DNA of 64,000 bases, taken from the NCBI RefSeq assembly GCF_947507565.1, contig NC_089175.1:5135733-5199732 (forward strand), in the 5' to 3' direction. Source of the DNA: Oscarella lobularis. Taxonomy: Eukaryota; Porifera; Homoscleromorpha; Homosclerophorida; Oscarellidae. Every line of letters begins with the position of its first letter. The first letter of the stretch is position 1. The notes under the pieces are model-generated. The model was not told the origin of the DNA, searched no databases, and saw only the letters and a list, made by a program, of their open reading frames with translations. Shown in pieces: positions 9,984 through 21,726 of the stretch. Position numbers and translations under genes: made by a program.

Positions 9984-12900
9984 ATGAAACAATGCGCGAT
10001 TTTGATGTTTGCAGACGACCTGAGCGGCGCATCCGACTCCGGCGCCGAGTTCTTTCGTCGAGGTCTCTGCACCGAGATCGTTCTCCAGTCGAACGAACGC
10101 CAGGAGCTCGATTCGACGTGCAATAACGCTCTAGTTCTCGACACCGACTCTCGAACGGCCGACAAACAGGAAGCGATCGCGCGTCTTCGAAAGGCGATCG
10201 AACTCACGTCGAACGTCGATGCGAACGTCTGCTACAAGAAGATCGATTCCACGTTGCGAGGCAACGTCGCTCTAGTACGTTCAAATACGATGCCGTTGTC
10301 TTGTTCTTGTCGTCGAAATACTTTTAGGAATTGGAGTGTCTGATGAACGGCCGTAATTTTGACGTATGCTTCTTTGCTCCAGCCCTACCGGAAGTATAAC
10401 TTTTAATTAATTAACTAATAAATTTTCTAAATATTCAATCAAACGATTGTATAGGCTGGAAGAATTACCGTTGGTGGCTATCACCTTCTAAACGGAGTGA
10501 GACTCTTAGAGGGGCTCTATGTCATTGACTTTCCTTGAATATGTTCTATTAGGTCCCTGTATCTCTTTGCAATATTGATGTGAAGTCGACTTCTGTTCTT
10601 GAGCTACTTGGATGCCAATCTGGATGGAAGATCGAGCACATTCCACTAGAGAAAGTGATGCAGGGAATGGAGGTTTCCATCAAGTGTTGTCTTTCTTTGT
10701 CGTCTGCTCACACTTTGCTTTAGTCCATCCTCGATCACGTCACAAAGTCACTTGACGAAAAGAGGAAGACGGTCTACGCGTGTGATGCTACGTCGCAGAA
10801 GCAGCTGTATACAATTGCGCAGACTGCAGCCAAGATGCAAGAAAACTCGACGAGTGTCCTCCTTTGTGGTTCTGCTGTGAGTGCCGTTACGTTTTTTAGC
10901 TTTTATCTATATATTTTTGGTAGGGACTTGCTAGAGAAGTTCCTAGAGCGTTTTCTCTCCGTTCATCTACTCTGCAGCAACAACCATCATCGCAGAACGC
11001 GTCTGCTCGTTTGGCGTCGAGCAACAGTATATTAATTGTACAGGGAAGTCGGCATTCTGTTACTGAACGTCAAATTGATCATCTGCTCAAAACTGAAAGA
11101 AGCGTTCTAAGTGTGAAATTGGATCCAGTGAAGGTCAATCAAATCCCAAATACAGTTACGTACATAATTAATATTTAATAGGGATTACTAAACGTTCCAG
11201 ACAGTACTCAAAAACCAGCGGTTATTTTGCTGTCGTTGAAAGTCGAAACAAGAGAAGAAGTACGTGCACTTAGGGAGCATGTTAGAGAAACGTCAAGCAC
11301 TCTATTATGTGCCATGCAGGTTTTGGACACTCTAGTTCAGGCAGCGAGAACAGTCTTTGAGGCTTTTCAACCTTCAGGCATGCAGAGAAACTGTACAGAG
11401 ACGACCAGTTATCAATAATGTATTTTCATAGGGTTGATTGTAACTGGCGGATCGACTGCAGCGTCTCTGCTTCGATCTCTCTCGGTCGACTTGCTTCGAT
11501 TCGAAGAGTACATTGAACCATACGCAGCTCTTTGTCGAGTGACAGGGTAAGTGAGAGGCTGAGTTGCTAGCACAAATTGTAAGCCAATAACCTTTCCCCT
11601 GAAGAGGTGAATTGGATTCTTTTCCCATTGTCATTAAACCTGGGGGACTGTGCTCGGAATCGGTCTTGTCTACGTCAATGTCTGTGCTGAGAGACCGTCA
11701 GCTTTCGTCAAAGCCTGTCGTTGCACTGACGATGGGCGATCCGTGCGGAATCGGACCAGAGATCATAGTCAAGGCCTTAGCGTTGCCTCGCGTCTCGAAC
11801 TGGTGTCGCATTCTCGTTCTGGGCGATCCGGACTCGCTGAAAAAGGCCGCGACGTTCTGCAGTGGACTATCCGAGATTACGATCGTCGTCGCAGAGACGT
11901 ACGAAAAAGACGGAAAGAAGTGGCCGCGACTGAATTGGCCAGAGAACAAGTCGTCAGTTCTCGTGTGGAATCCGCTTCAGGTTGAAGGCGAGACGACGTT
12001 CACGCTAGGAGAAGTAAAGAGAGAAAAGTCCCAATTTAAATTCTAACGTTCTCTGTCTAAAGGTTATGCCGGAAGCCGGTCGCTTTGCTGCAGAATGTGT
12101 CATATTTGCCGTACAACTGGCCATGGCCGGCGTCGTCGACGCTATAGTGACCGCACCCTTGAATAAGGAGGCAATGAATCTAGGGGGATACAAGTTTGCT
12201 GGTCACACGGAACTACTGGTAAGCCTTAGTTATATGCAGTCACTTATGTAGTAGCCTGAACCTACATAGGCAAAGTACTCGGGTGCTAAGACGTCGCGAC
12301 TAATGCTTGCTTCCGGTAACTTTAAGGTACGATGTGCGAAGCGCGATCAGTCTTGGTGCTGCTATGTTAAGGGTTTTTTCTTAGGTGGTTCATGCAACGG
12401 GTCATTGCAGCTACAAAGACGTGCCCAAGAAGCTCACCAAAGAGCGAATTATTGAGACGATCGAGCTGTCTCGTGACTTCTTCGTTGCCAGTGACGTGGC
12501 TGATCCTAAGATAGCCGTCGCCGGTCTCAATCCGCATGCGGGAGACGGTGGTCTTTTCGGTGACGAAGAGCCAAGAGTGATTGAGCCAGCTGTCGCCGAG
12601 TGTCGTGCCAAGGGATGGAATGTTACCGGGCCATTTCCGGCTGATACCCTATTTGGTAAAGTCGTCCGAGGGGACTACGATGTTGTGGTAAGAGAAGACT
12701 AGGGACAGAATTAACGTTTTAATTATTGACGTTTCTCGCAGGTGGCTATGTATCACGATCAGGGTCACATTCCGGCTAAGCTGATCGGTTTTGAAGACAC
12801 GGTCAATGTGACGTTGGGTCTTCCCATCATAAGAACGTCGGTTGATCACGGAACCGCTTTTGGTAAGCTGGCTTGACTCATATGCACGCTAACATTTCGT

Positions 12901-13001
12901 GGTTGTCCACAGACATAGCTGGTCGAGGAATAGCGAATTGCGAGAATCTTTTGAAGGCGTTGAGACTGGGTTCTGACATGGCGAGAAAGAGGCTCAAATA
13001 A
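9984..13001 (+). CDS. Fusion: four-carbon acid-sugar kinase (DUF1537) + PdxA-family dehydrogenase
   Basis: Fourteen exons: 9984-10274, 10328-10393, 10455-10496, 10553-10672, 10724-10876, 10924-11133, 11182-11377 (or 11392), 11432-11546, 11605-12013, 12063-12218, 12270-12326, 12385-12687, 12742-12862, 12913-13001; about 775 residues, one open frame. The N-terminal half is the kinase: [46 protein letters not shown] and a [11 protein letters not shown] motif. The C-terminal half is PdxA-like: [58 protein letters not shown] and [16 protein letters not shown], so the three metal-binding histidines are present. In bacteria separate DUF1537 kinase and PdxA2 proteins act in sequence on D-threonate or D-erythronate (4-phosphorylation, then NAD-dependent oxidation). 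A single cytosolic enzyme doing both steps is inference. Thirteen introns rule out bacterial contamination. The start at 9984 matches the usual family N-terminus. Confidence 0.93.
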
Positions 13002-13323
13002 GTTTGGTAGGTCCATTGAAATTGTTATCTTTTTTTTGTCTGAGGAGCACCCAGAATTACAGTTCTTTTAGCTGAGCTCTCTTCTAGTTTCTCCGTCTTT
13101 GTGCCAAAACCTTCCCAAATATAATTGATGAAAGGATTTTACATATTTATGTGGTAAGGCTTTTTAATTATTTTAATTCCACTTGAATTGTGTGTATGAT
13201 GTCATCAGTTTATTATAGTCGGGCTCTTACTAGCCGTTGTGTGGGCGAAGGCCGGCATCAGGCGACATCAGGTGGGCCCATCAGGTGCTGCTGAGCCTAC
13301 GTGTGCGCGCATAACACTAGACG
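13002..13323 (+). other. Intergenic spacer between kinase/PdxA gene and LRR gene
   Basis: Mostly AT-rich 3' flank, without a clear repeat. No exon was supported here. Confidence 0.5.
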
Positions 13324-14790
13324 ATGGCGCTGTTCTTTCTTGTTTTTGCATTTCTCACGCAGACCGCTCAATGTCTCAATTCTTGCTGGTCATCGGGAGT
13401 CGAAGTGTGTTCGGCCAGCGCTGTTTATTGGACGATGGAAGAAGTCGACGACTGTCCTCAGCTGGCGAACTGCAATTGCAGCGTAAAATTGGCCTCGATT
13501 TATTGCACGAACTTGACCTATGTGCCGAATTTCGAGGAACTGGCCAATCCTCGTACAAAACCCTGTGAGGAAAAGTACATCGTATCTATTTATAGGTCTC
13601 ATTCTCCTTGTCTCTGTATCTAGGAGAATCACGAACAGTCAGATAAATCGTATCACATCGCCGGCTTCCTTTTTACCACTAACGCAGTTGGGAACTTTGT
13701 GCGTTCAGATAGATAGGAAATGGCCAACGCCTACGTATATCTCCATATTTAGAGAGATCAGAAGCAGTGGCTTGACGAACATCGCTCCTGACGTGTTCTA
13801 TGACTTGTGTAAAAGCGGTCGACGAAGTCTGGATCGTCTGTACGTAATTACAGTTATAAGCGCCGTTCGGTTTGCCTTTGACGCGTGGCTGTAGAGACCT
13901 GCAAAGAAACAGACTGACTTCTGTACCAAGTGGCTTGGAACATTGCACTTTCCTCTCTGAAATGTAAAGCCAACGTCGCGTAAATGAAATGCAGTGAAGC
14001 AGACTCTACGTTACAGCTGTCTTGGTTGCAACAACATTTCTTCACCCGGTTTGGGATCGAACAAGTTTGCTCACATGGGACGCCTTGCGTACTTGTAAGA
14101 CAGAATCTAATGAGCTTAATTATTATAAACCGGTAGTCCAACAGAGACTTGTCGGAAAATCGAAATTTGTCAATTATTCCTGCGGAATCTCTGAAGTTTG
14201 GTAGTGGGGTTCTTAAGGCTGTGTACGTTAAACCAATTTTCCAAATTATTTATCCTTTTACATGCATATAGGAATTTGGAAAACAATGGAATTCGGCGAA
14301 TTGACTCTGATTCGGGCATCAGTGACGCATGTCACGCAGATATTTCCTCGCCGCCATCATTGTAATACACGTATAAATATGCTCAATTATAGTAACATTT
14401 CTCTCTTTTGGCAGTTGTCTGTCGGTCGGGAATAATATTTTCTGCGACTGCAGTTTGTTTTGGATTTGTGATTACATTGGTTCATGTGTGCAATCAAACG
14501 GCTTCGTGTGCTCAAGTGATAGCAAGGCAGTCTCAGATTATTGCAAAAATGACAACTGCAGTAAAAGTAAGTAGTTTATACACAGTATCATGATGTTACA
14601 TCTTATCTTTTACGTAGACCTTGGATTACAGTTAGGGTTAGGTATAGGTATTTCGCTGGGTGTTCTGGCGTTAATACCATTCCTTTTTTGGATATGGAAA
14701 ACAAGGCGAGCTTCAGAAACGAGTTCAATTGTGGATCATAAAAAAATTATTAGCGATTACGGCAGTAGATCGGACAATGCCAGTAAATAA
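13324..14790 (+). CDS. Leucine-rich-repeat single-pass membrane protein
   Basis: Nine exons: 13324-13574, 13624-13698, 13753-13839, 13895-13963, 14017-14094, 14145-14222, 14272-14361, 14415-14566, 14618-14790; all phases agree and the frame stays open. Structure: signal peptide (MALFFLVFAFLTQTAQC), a Cys-containing N-cap, about six LRRs, nearly one per phase-2 exon (for example LDLQRNRLTSVPSGL, LDLSENRNLSIIPAESL), a Cys-rich LRR C-cap (NNIFCDCSLFWICDY), a membrane helix (GLGIGISLGVLALIPFLFWI) and a short tail with ISDYGSRSD. It is probably a cell-surface recognition or adhesion receptor; the partner is unknown. The neighbour at 14945 is a tandem relative without the anchor. Confidence 0.82.
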
Positions 14791-14944
14791 TTTAATTAAT
14801 TATGAAATCAATTTTTAGTACTGTACCTACATTTTTATTCTGTGTTTTTGTTTTTATGTGACTTCGACTGTTCATACTGTTCCTGTGCACTAAATGTAGT
14901 CTACCACGCTCACGTGCTAGAAAAAGTGCGCATGTGATTCCTTC

Positions 14945-16159
14945 ATGACAAAGATCGTTCTTTTTGTAGTCGTTTTCTCGTGCTATATTGCACGATTATT
15001 GGGAGGATGCTCTATGGACGAAGATTACAGCCAAATCTTCTGCAGTCAGCTTACGAAGGTTCCCGATTTTCGATCTTTTGTGAACAATAGCCTAATCGAA
15101 AGGTTTCGGATTCTGTAAGCTCTCAATTTCAAGATCAATTTGCAATTTAACTATGTTGTTGTAGAGTCATTCGCGACAGCTACTTGGGAGATATCGATTT
15201 TTCGGTGACCTCACTTTCTTACCTCAGAGCATTGACTAACTTGTACGCCGTTATGGGTACTTGTCTAGCATATGCTGACTTGAAACAATGTTCTGTAGAA
15301 TCATCGAGAATAACGAGATATCGAGTATCTCTTACTTTTCGGATGTCTGCAAAATTCCTTTACTTTCTGTTCTGTGAGACGTTTAAAATATTTATGCTCA
15401 CAATATTTTTTTAAGTTTCTTTATAAAATTATTACTAAACTTTTTAGGTCAATGCAAAGCAATGGACTGAAAGAGATTCCTTCTGGAATTTCTAGTTGTG
15501 TAGAATTAACAAGCGTGTTAGTTCTACTTCAAGGCTCACTGCGACTGATTGTTTTGCTTTGTTTACGATAGAGAATTTAGGAACAATTCAATTAGCTCCA
15601 GTGGTTTGGGAATCAAAAGGTTTTCAATAATGCGACGCCTTCGATACCTGTACAGTATTGGTTCTTTCTCTCCATGCATTGTGGTACCAATTTTCTAGGG
15701 ACTTGTCGGAGAATGAAGAACTTAGATCCTTGGAGCAATTTAGTCTTGAAGTCAACAGTGGAGATCTTATTTTCATGTGAGCATCTGCAGTTTTGCTTGC
15801 AACATATTTGACTGTTAATTAACTCAAATCTCATTTCTAGCAATCTTAACTTTTGTCAATTACAAGCCATTGACATTTTCTCTGGAATAAGCGTAGCTTG
15901 TGAAAATGCCAAGACGTCGGGGAAAAGAGTGACAGTGTCAGTCGTTTTCTGTGCGCAATTTTCTGAATAATCGTTCGTGTGCAGGTATTTGTCTCGTGGA
16001 AACTATCCTCTTAGATGCGACAAAAATTTTCTGTGGATTTGCAATTATCTGGACACCTGCATGGATGTCGACTTTCCGCTGTCTCACTGCATAGCAGCGA
16101 GTGGCAAAACAACAGACATTATTACGTTTTGTGAAATGAACGTTATTTCTATCAACTAG
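14945..16159 (+). CDS. Secreted leucine-rich-repeat protein (tandem paralogue)
   Basis: Eight exons: 14945-15114, 15165-15242, 15299-15373, 15448-15516, 15572-15619, 15699-15776, 15841-15936, 15985-16159, all consistent with phase 2 junctions. It begins with a signal peptide (MTKIVLFVVVFSCYIARL), continues with a Cys-bearing N-cap and LRR exons (VIRDSYLGDIDFSVTSL, MQSNGLKEIPSGI, RDLSENEELRSLEQF), and ends in a Cys-rich cap (LRCDKNFLWICNYLDTC) with no membrane helix. Exon lengths 75, 69 and 78 nt recur in the gene just upstream, which supports tandem duplication. Likely extracellular. The donor after exon 4 (15517, GTTAGT) was chosen because it is the only one keeping the frame. Confidence 0.75.
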
Positions 16160-16234
16160 CTTGCTAAAGATGATGGCTGCTGTGTGCATCCTACATACGG
16201 GAAGGTATAACAACTTCTTTCCAGTGTTTCCACA

Positions 16235-17249
16235 ATGTCAGGTAAAGCAACTGCCGAACGACGGTGTTGCCCACTCGAAACCGACTTTAAACAGGATTAA
16301 CAAAAGTTTTCCTACTGCACAGCGGCAAGGACGCCAAGGACGATCAGGCAGAGGCGGCATCCTATCTACTCGAGCAGCTTGAACTCTTCGCTGAAGTGAC
16401 CTCTTACTCCAAACCGGGTTGGGGATTAGCGCAAAGGAATACGCTGATGAAATCGGCGGACTGCTGCGTTTGGCTGGTCACGCCGAGCTTCCTTACTTTA
16501 GCACAAACGACCGACGGCACCGACACCGGCGTCGATCACTCCGCCACCGTTCTCGACGTTCTCTTCACGCAGTTTGCCAATAAGGGCAGCCAACGCGTCT
16601 TTCCCTTACTGTACGGCGTCAATAAGGACGATTTCAATGACACATTCGTCGTGGAGAGTACGGTGCCACCTTTAGTTCTGAGCTCCCGCGGGATCCAAAC
16701 GGAAATCAAGAGAGCGTGTCGTGCCGTCAAGAACAGTAGTGTTTGAAATAGGTCGATACTGTTGATGGAAATTTCGAATGTGTTTGTGTAGGATTGAAGG
16801 AGTTGGGTGTAATTGCCGATGAGAAACGTTCGGCTCCTGTTCAATGTTCAGACGATTCTCAAACGGGAGCCGTCATTCCTCCTAGCTCATCAACCGTGCC
16901 GGGTGTGTTTTGTGGGCACGCACACGCACAGTATCGAAACCTAAATGATTTTCTGATTATTTGAGCCGTAGTTCCGGAACTTGCTAGAAAACGAAAAGAG
17001 GGTTATTCAAACCGTAGCTGATGGAGTTTGGTCTTTTTCAGAAAATCTTGGCTCCGAACATCAGATTGGAAGCAACGTTGCATTGGATTCAGCTGTTACA
17101 GCGGATGGGAATCGTTCGAGTGGCATCGATCCACGCGCCCTTTATGCTTTATCTGGTGGTGGTGATACGTCAGTTTTTTCAGAAAGAAGGTATGAATGTG
17201 AAATTGATTGTATGTGCTAAAATTTACGTTATTCAGTGACGCATTATAA
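16235..17249 (+). CDS. Small TIR-like domain protein
   Basis: Six exons: 16235-16241 (MSG), 16295-16738 (or 16735), 16792-16902, 16972-17013, 17042-17189, 17237-17249; about 254 residues. The first exon is only 7 nt, followed by a 53-bp intron; without it the frame does not open. Residues 5-150 look like a TIR fold: first strand KVFLLHSGKD, a helix, AEVTSYSKPGWG, then AQRNTLMKSADCCVWLVTPS, the strand RVFPLLYGV and helix IQTEIKRACRAV. The remaining ~100 residues are polar and low complexity. TIR domains act as signalling adaptors or NAD-cleaving enzymes; no catalytic Glu can be fixed by eye. The family call is moderate, since no cysteine or BB-loop signature is decisive. Confidence 0.55.
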
Positions 17250-17526
17250 GCCAAAAGGGGAAGAAGAAGGAGAATATGCACGCAGACGATTTTTCAATAA
17301 CTATTTGACATACTAGTTTTATTTTTTAGCGACGTGCTTTGTAAACTGATTATCTATCTAACAGCCAAAAGCAGTGGTGCAACATTTCGGCTATTCATTC
17401 AAGCGTACAGTATTCTAAAAGGAAGTTCTTATATATATATAAGCACATATATACCACCACGTACGGGTGTTGTCTCTCAATCCGGGTGAGACTCGCCTCG
17501 TGTTCTTCGTTCTTTCTTCCGTTCGT
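17250..17526. other. Spacer and promoter region of the arginyl-tRNA synthetase gene
   Basis: No exon seen. AT-rich runs (TATATATATAAGCACATATA at about 17431) lie about 80 bp upstream of the RARS1 ATG and could act as a core promoter; this is only a suggestion. Confidence 0.35.
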
Positions 17527-20500
17527 ATGGCTACCGATCTCGCTCCCTTCATCGAACGCGCCGAAGAAGCCGTGAGACCCTTCTAACGTTCTCCTACCGA
17601 CAAACGGTCTTGGGTTTTAGAAGAGAATCGTTCGCCAACTTCGCTCGCAAATCGAAGAGATCGAAAGGGCGCTCGACGGTCAAACGCCGTCGTCCCAAAC
17701 GATCGACGAACTTCGCACACGCAACGCCAAGCTCAAATACCAAAGGCAGCATCTGAAAAGGGTACGAAAAATGGGAGAAGGGGAGGAGCTATTTTGCTGA
17801 ACTACAACAACAGTAGTAGGGGGTAAAAGAAAATAGAGCAAGCCGGGTCCCCCCAACGCCCACACATACACACGCACACACTCACATCCTTTCTATCTGT
17901 TGTAAAACGAATTAAGGAAAAGGAATTCGTCTAATTGTCACAGTGAGTCTCTGAACAGTGAATCAGAAGTCAACAGATGGTGTACTTCCAATAGCATGCA
18001 TCTAATCTGAATTTCAAACATACGAAGCAGAGATCGTTGCTATAGTAGTAGTAGTCCTTTTATTATGGGGTGTCTTAGCTTTCTCTTCCTTAGAGCATAG
18101 CTGAAGAGAAAGCTCGCGGCATGGGTCGCACGGAAACGGTCCTCTCGTGCGTGACGTCGCTCTTTCGCACGGCAATTCGAACGGCCTATCCGACGCTGGC
18201 AAAGGCGCCCGTGTCGGTCGTCATTGCGAAAAAGGACGCCGACTATCAGTGCAACAGCGCAATGGGAATGAGCAAAGTAAGGGAAGGGGGAAAGGATTAG
18301 TCTTACTCTTTCTCCCTTTAGATGCTTCGAGGCTTTGGAAGAGATCTCTCTCCCAAAGACATTGCTAATCAAATAGTCGACTGTCTTCCTTCAAACGACG
18401 TGATTGAAAGCGTAAGAGAACCGATGTCAAGTATACATCGTCCTACCCTACGGTATATGTTTTTCTCTAAGACGTCGATTCGCGGTCCCGGTTTCATCAA
18501 TCTTCACGTTTGCAAGTCGTTCGTTTCCGGCCGAGTCTCGCAGCTTATTCAGAACGGCGTCGAACCGCCGCCCGTTGAGAGAAAACTCCGCGCCGTCGTC
18601 GACTTCTCGTCGCCGAACATTGCCAAGGAGATGCACGTCGGGCATCTGCGATCGACGATCATTGGCGAATCCATCTGTCGAATGCTTGAGTATCTCGGTC
18701 ACGACGTGCTGAGGTTTTTGTCATTATGCGTTGCCATAGCAAAATACATTGATTGATTGATTGATTGTTTCAGGTTGAATCATGTTGGCGATTGGGGGAC
18801 TCAATTTGGAATGCTGATTGCTCACCTGAAAGACCAGTTTCCCAACTACGCGACGGTTTCGCCGCCAATTGGAGATCTACAAAAATTCTACAAGGCATTT
18901 CTGACGGAAGCCTCCTGATAAATTTGAGGATCACAATGTTTCCGTATAGGAGTCAAAAAAACGCTTTGACGATGACGAGGAATTCAAGAAGAGAGCTTAT
19001 GCAGACGTAGTCTTGCTGCAGAAGGGCGACGCGGACGTGAAGAAAGCGTGGAATTTGATCTGTGACGTATCGCGAAAAGGTTCATATTACTAAACGAAGA
19101 CATTTCGTTCAACGATTCTTTCTCATATGCAGAGTTTGCTCTCATATACGAAAGGCTAGACGTGAAGATCAAGGAGCGCGGCGAATCGTTCTATCAGCCA
19201 ATGATGCCCGGAATAGTGAAAGAACTCAAAGATAAAGGTTCAAAAAGTCCAACGATTATTATATGTATACCATTTGGGCGTTCTAGGTATTGCCGTTGTC
19301 GAAGATGGAAGAACGGTGCTGTTTGTTCCCGAAGACACCGTTCCGTTGACGATTGCAAAATCAGACGGCGGATTCACGTACGACACGTCGGATATGGCGG
19401 CGTTGAGACAGCGCGTTCACGAAGAAAAGGGCGACTGGCTCATCTACGTCGTCGATTCTGGCCAGGTTCGAAAGAGAGAGGGTTTAGAGAAAGATTTTTT
19501 TCTATACTCTAGTCTATACAGGGGCATCATTTTCGCCTGATATTCTCCGCCGCACGAGTTGCCGGCTATTACAACCCGGAACTCACTCGGATCGATCACG
19601 TTGGATTTGGCGTCGTGCTCGGCGAAGACAAGTGAGTGCAGTAGCAGTGCAGTAGTCAATGAATAATTATGTTTTCTGACCACGTGATTTCCGATAGAAA
19701 AAAATTCAAGACTCGATCTGGCGACACCGTACGTCTCGTCGATTTGCTCGACGAGGGTTTGAGACGAGCCAGGCAGAAATTGTTGGACAAGGGCAGAGAT
19801 AAGGTGAATTATTAGGTCTCTGGTTCTCTAGTCGTAGTGAAGGAAATTTTTGATTATGTAGGAATTGACTGCGGAGGAGATGGAAGCGGCTCAGCAAGCG
19901 GTGGCCTACGGATGCATCAAATACGCCGACTTGTTGCACTGTCGAATCAACGACTACGTCTTCTCGTTCGACAAGGTGAGCCCGCGCACCGCCGCGTCGC
20001 TCTTCTATATAAGGCCTTATGCGCTTTTCTCCAGATGTTGGATGATAGAGGAAATACGGCCGTCTATTTGCTCTACGCCTACACCAGAGCCAAGTGAGTC
20101 TATTGCGTTTTTTCCCCCTCTTATTCTACGCGCGGTCCCTTTTGCGGGTAATTGCGAAACCCTTCAAAACTGCAACGTCGTTTCTCGCGGTTGAGTAATG
20201 CATTAGAGGAGAGATAGGCTTCCGCCTAACCGGGATGTGGGCTTAGGTGTGGGATTTGCTATTTCTATCTGTTGATTCGACGTCTTGCTTTCTAGTGCCA
20301 TCTATCGTCTGGGAAAGATCGATAGGGAGGCGCTGCGAAAGGAAGCCGCTCGTATTCCTATCTGTTTGGATCATGCCAAGGAGCTGAAGCTGGGCAAATG
20401 CATAGTCCAATTCCCGGAAGTCGTCGCTCGAGCGGCGAACGAACTCTATCCCCACTACGTCTGCGACTATCTCTACGACTTGGCGACGACGTTCACGGAG

Positions 20501-20653
20501 TTCTACGACGCCTGCTATTGCATTCAAAAGGACAGGGAAACGGGTAAAATAGTGAAAATCGATACGAGTCGACTTTTGCTGTGCGAAGCGACGGCCATGG
20601 TCATGGCCCAGGGTTTTTATCTGCTCGGCATCAAACCCGTTGGGAAGATGTGA
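17527..20653 (+). CDS. RARS1: Cytosolic arginyl-tRNA synthetase
   Basis: Fourteen exons: 17527-17571, 17621-17761, 18094-18276, 18322-18411, 18472-18713, 18774-18894, 18950-19079, 19133-19237, 19287-19465, 19522-19631, 19698-19803, 19862-19975, 20035-20093, 20296-20653. They join to 660 codons, the same length as vertebrate RARS1. The enzyme charges tRNA-Arg in the cytosol; in animals it sits in the multi-synthetase complex through an N-terminal helix, and a Leu/Arg-rich coiled N-terminus is visible here. Class I signature HVGH is at residues 208-211. The KMSKS-loop equivalent is [20 protein letters not shown]. The DALR anticodon-binding domain covers the last exons ([20 protein letters not shown]). 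Intron 6 starts with GC (18895) and was needed to skip an in-frame stop. The first large intron (17762-18093) holds no gene. It ends 177 bp from the convergent GRXCR-like gene. Confidence 0.96.
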
Positions 20654-20830
20654 AGCGAACACTCGAAAGAAAGAAATAAACTGCGCTGTATCGTTTTGTC
20701 ATATCACTCGTGAATAATACATGTATGAAAAAAAAACAGAATGGAGAGACGACGAAGGGGGGCAACTAAATAGAAGAAGTATTCGAAACTAAAAATATCG
20801 ATTAATGTACTTTATGATTAATTATTAGTT

Positions 20831-21726
20831 TCAGCCGCATTCTGGACACAACTGGAGACCGTTCTCGTTGCAGACGGTGCATCGAAGACTTCCGTATCGA
20901 TTCCTTATACTCTTCTTACTCCCGTTGCACCACATGCACGGAACAAAGCCCTTGGCGCCGCACGCACGACAATCCGTCTCAAGTATTTTCTACAAGCCAA
21001 TATAAATATATTCAAAAATCGGTTGCTACGGCATCGAAAGCGGCTCACTCACATCGAACGAAGACAAAAGTTCAGCGAGCGCACCCGCCTCATTCAACGC
21101 CAGTACCTCCGTCTGACCCTGCGGGCAAAAAGCAAATCATTAGATCATTAACTAATTCAATTAAACATCTCGCCCACCCCGACGTGATGGCCGTTGACGA
21201 ACACCTGCGGCACGACGACGTCGTCGCGTCCCAGACGCTCCTTCAACTCGTCGTGATACTCGTCGTGGAGCATGATGTCCTTCTGCTGAACGCGCACACG
21301 ATGCGTGCGAAACGTCAACAGGACCACCCGGCACTGCTGGTAGGTCTCCCGTACAGCCGAAAGGCTCGTCATGTAAACAACGATCTTTCCGCCGCGCCCG
21401 TCGGCGTCGGCTCTTTCCTCCTAAGACAACAATACGCAATGAAGGCCCTCGTCGAGTTTCTGCCTCTAACCGACCTCCATCAGTCGAAGGACGCGACTGC
21501 TCTGCGTTTCGTCCGTCGCGCGTTTTTGGAGCGCCGCCAGCGACGTCGAGACCTTGTTCTCAAAACCGCGCACCGTGCCGCGTTTGCTTCGTATTTCGCG
21601 TTTCGACGACGACGAGGAGGACGTCATGAACGCCGGCAAGTCGGCGACGAGATCGCCGTCGTCCGATTCGTCCGTGCACGGATCGGACGACGAGGAGAAG
21701 CGATTTGTGGACGCGATCGTTGTCAT
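20831..21726 (-). CDS. GRXCR-like glutaredoxin with C-terminal zinc-ribbon cysteines
   Basis: Four minus-strand exons: 21726-21475, 21420-21178, 21118-21053, 20989-20831; about 239 residues. The N-terminal part is Ser-rich and likely disordered. The middle is a glutaredoxin fold (KIVVYMTSLSAVRETYQQC, HRVRVQQKDIMLHDEYHDEL, VPQVFVNGHHVG) that lacks the usual CPYC redox pair. The C-terminus has four CxxC-type pairs (CRACGAKGFVPCMWCNGSKK, CTVCNENGLQLCPEC). This is the layout of glutaredoxin domain-containing cysteine-rich proteins, known in vertebrates for organising actin-based stereocilia; the sponge role is unknown. An alternative upstream ATG at 21768 would add 14 residues. Confidence 0.85.

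Noticed and set aside
9984-13001. Bacterial contamination as source of the kinase/PdxA gene
   Set aside because: Thirteen spliceosomal introns and linkage to Delta genes show it is host DNA.
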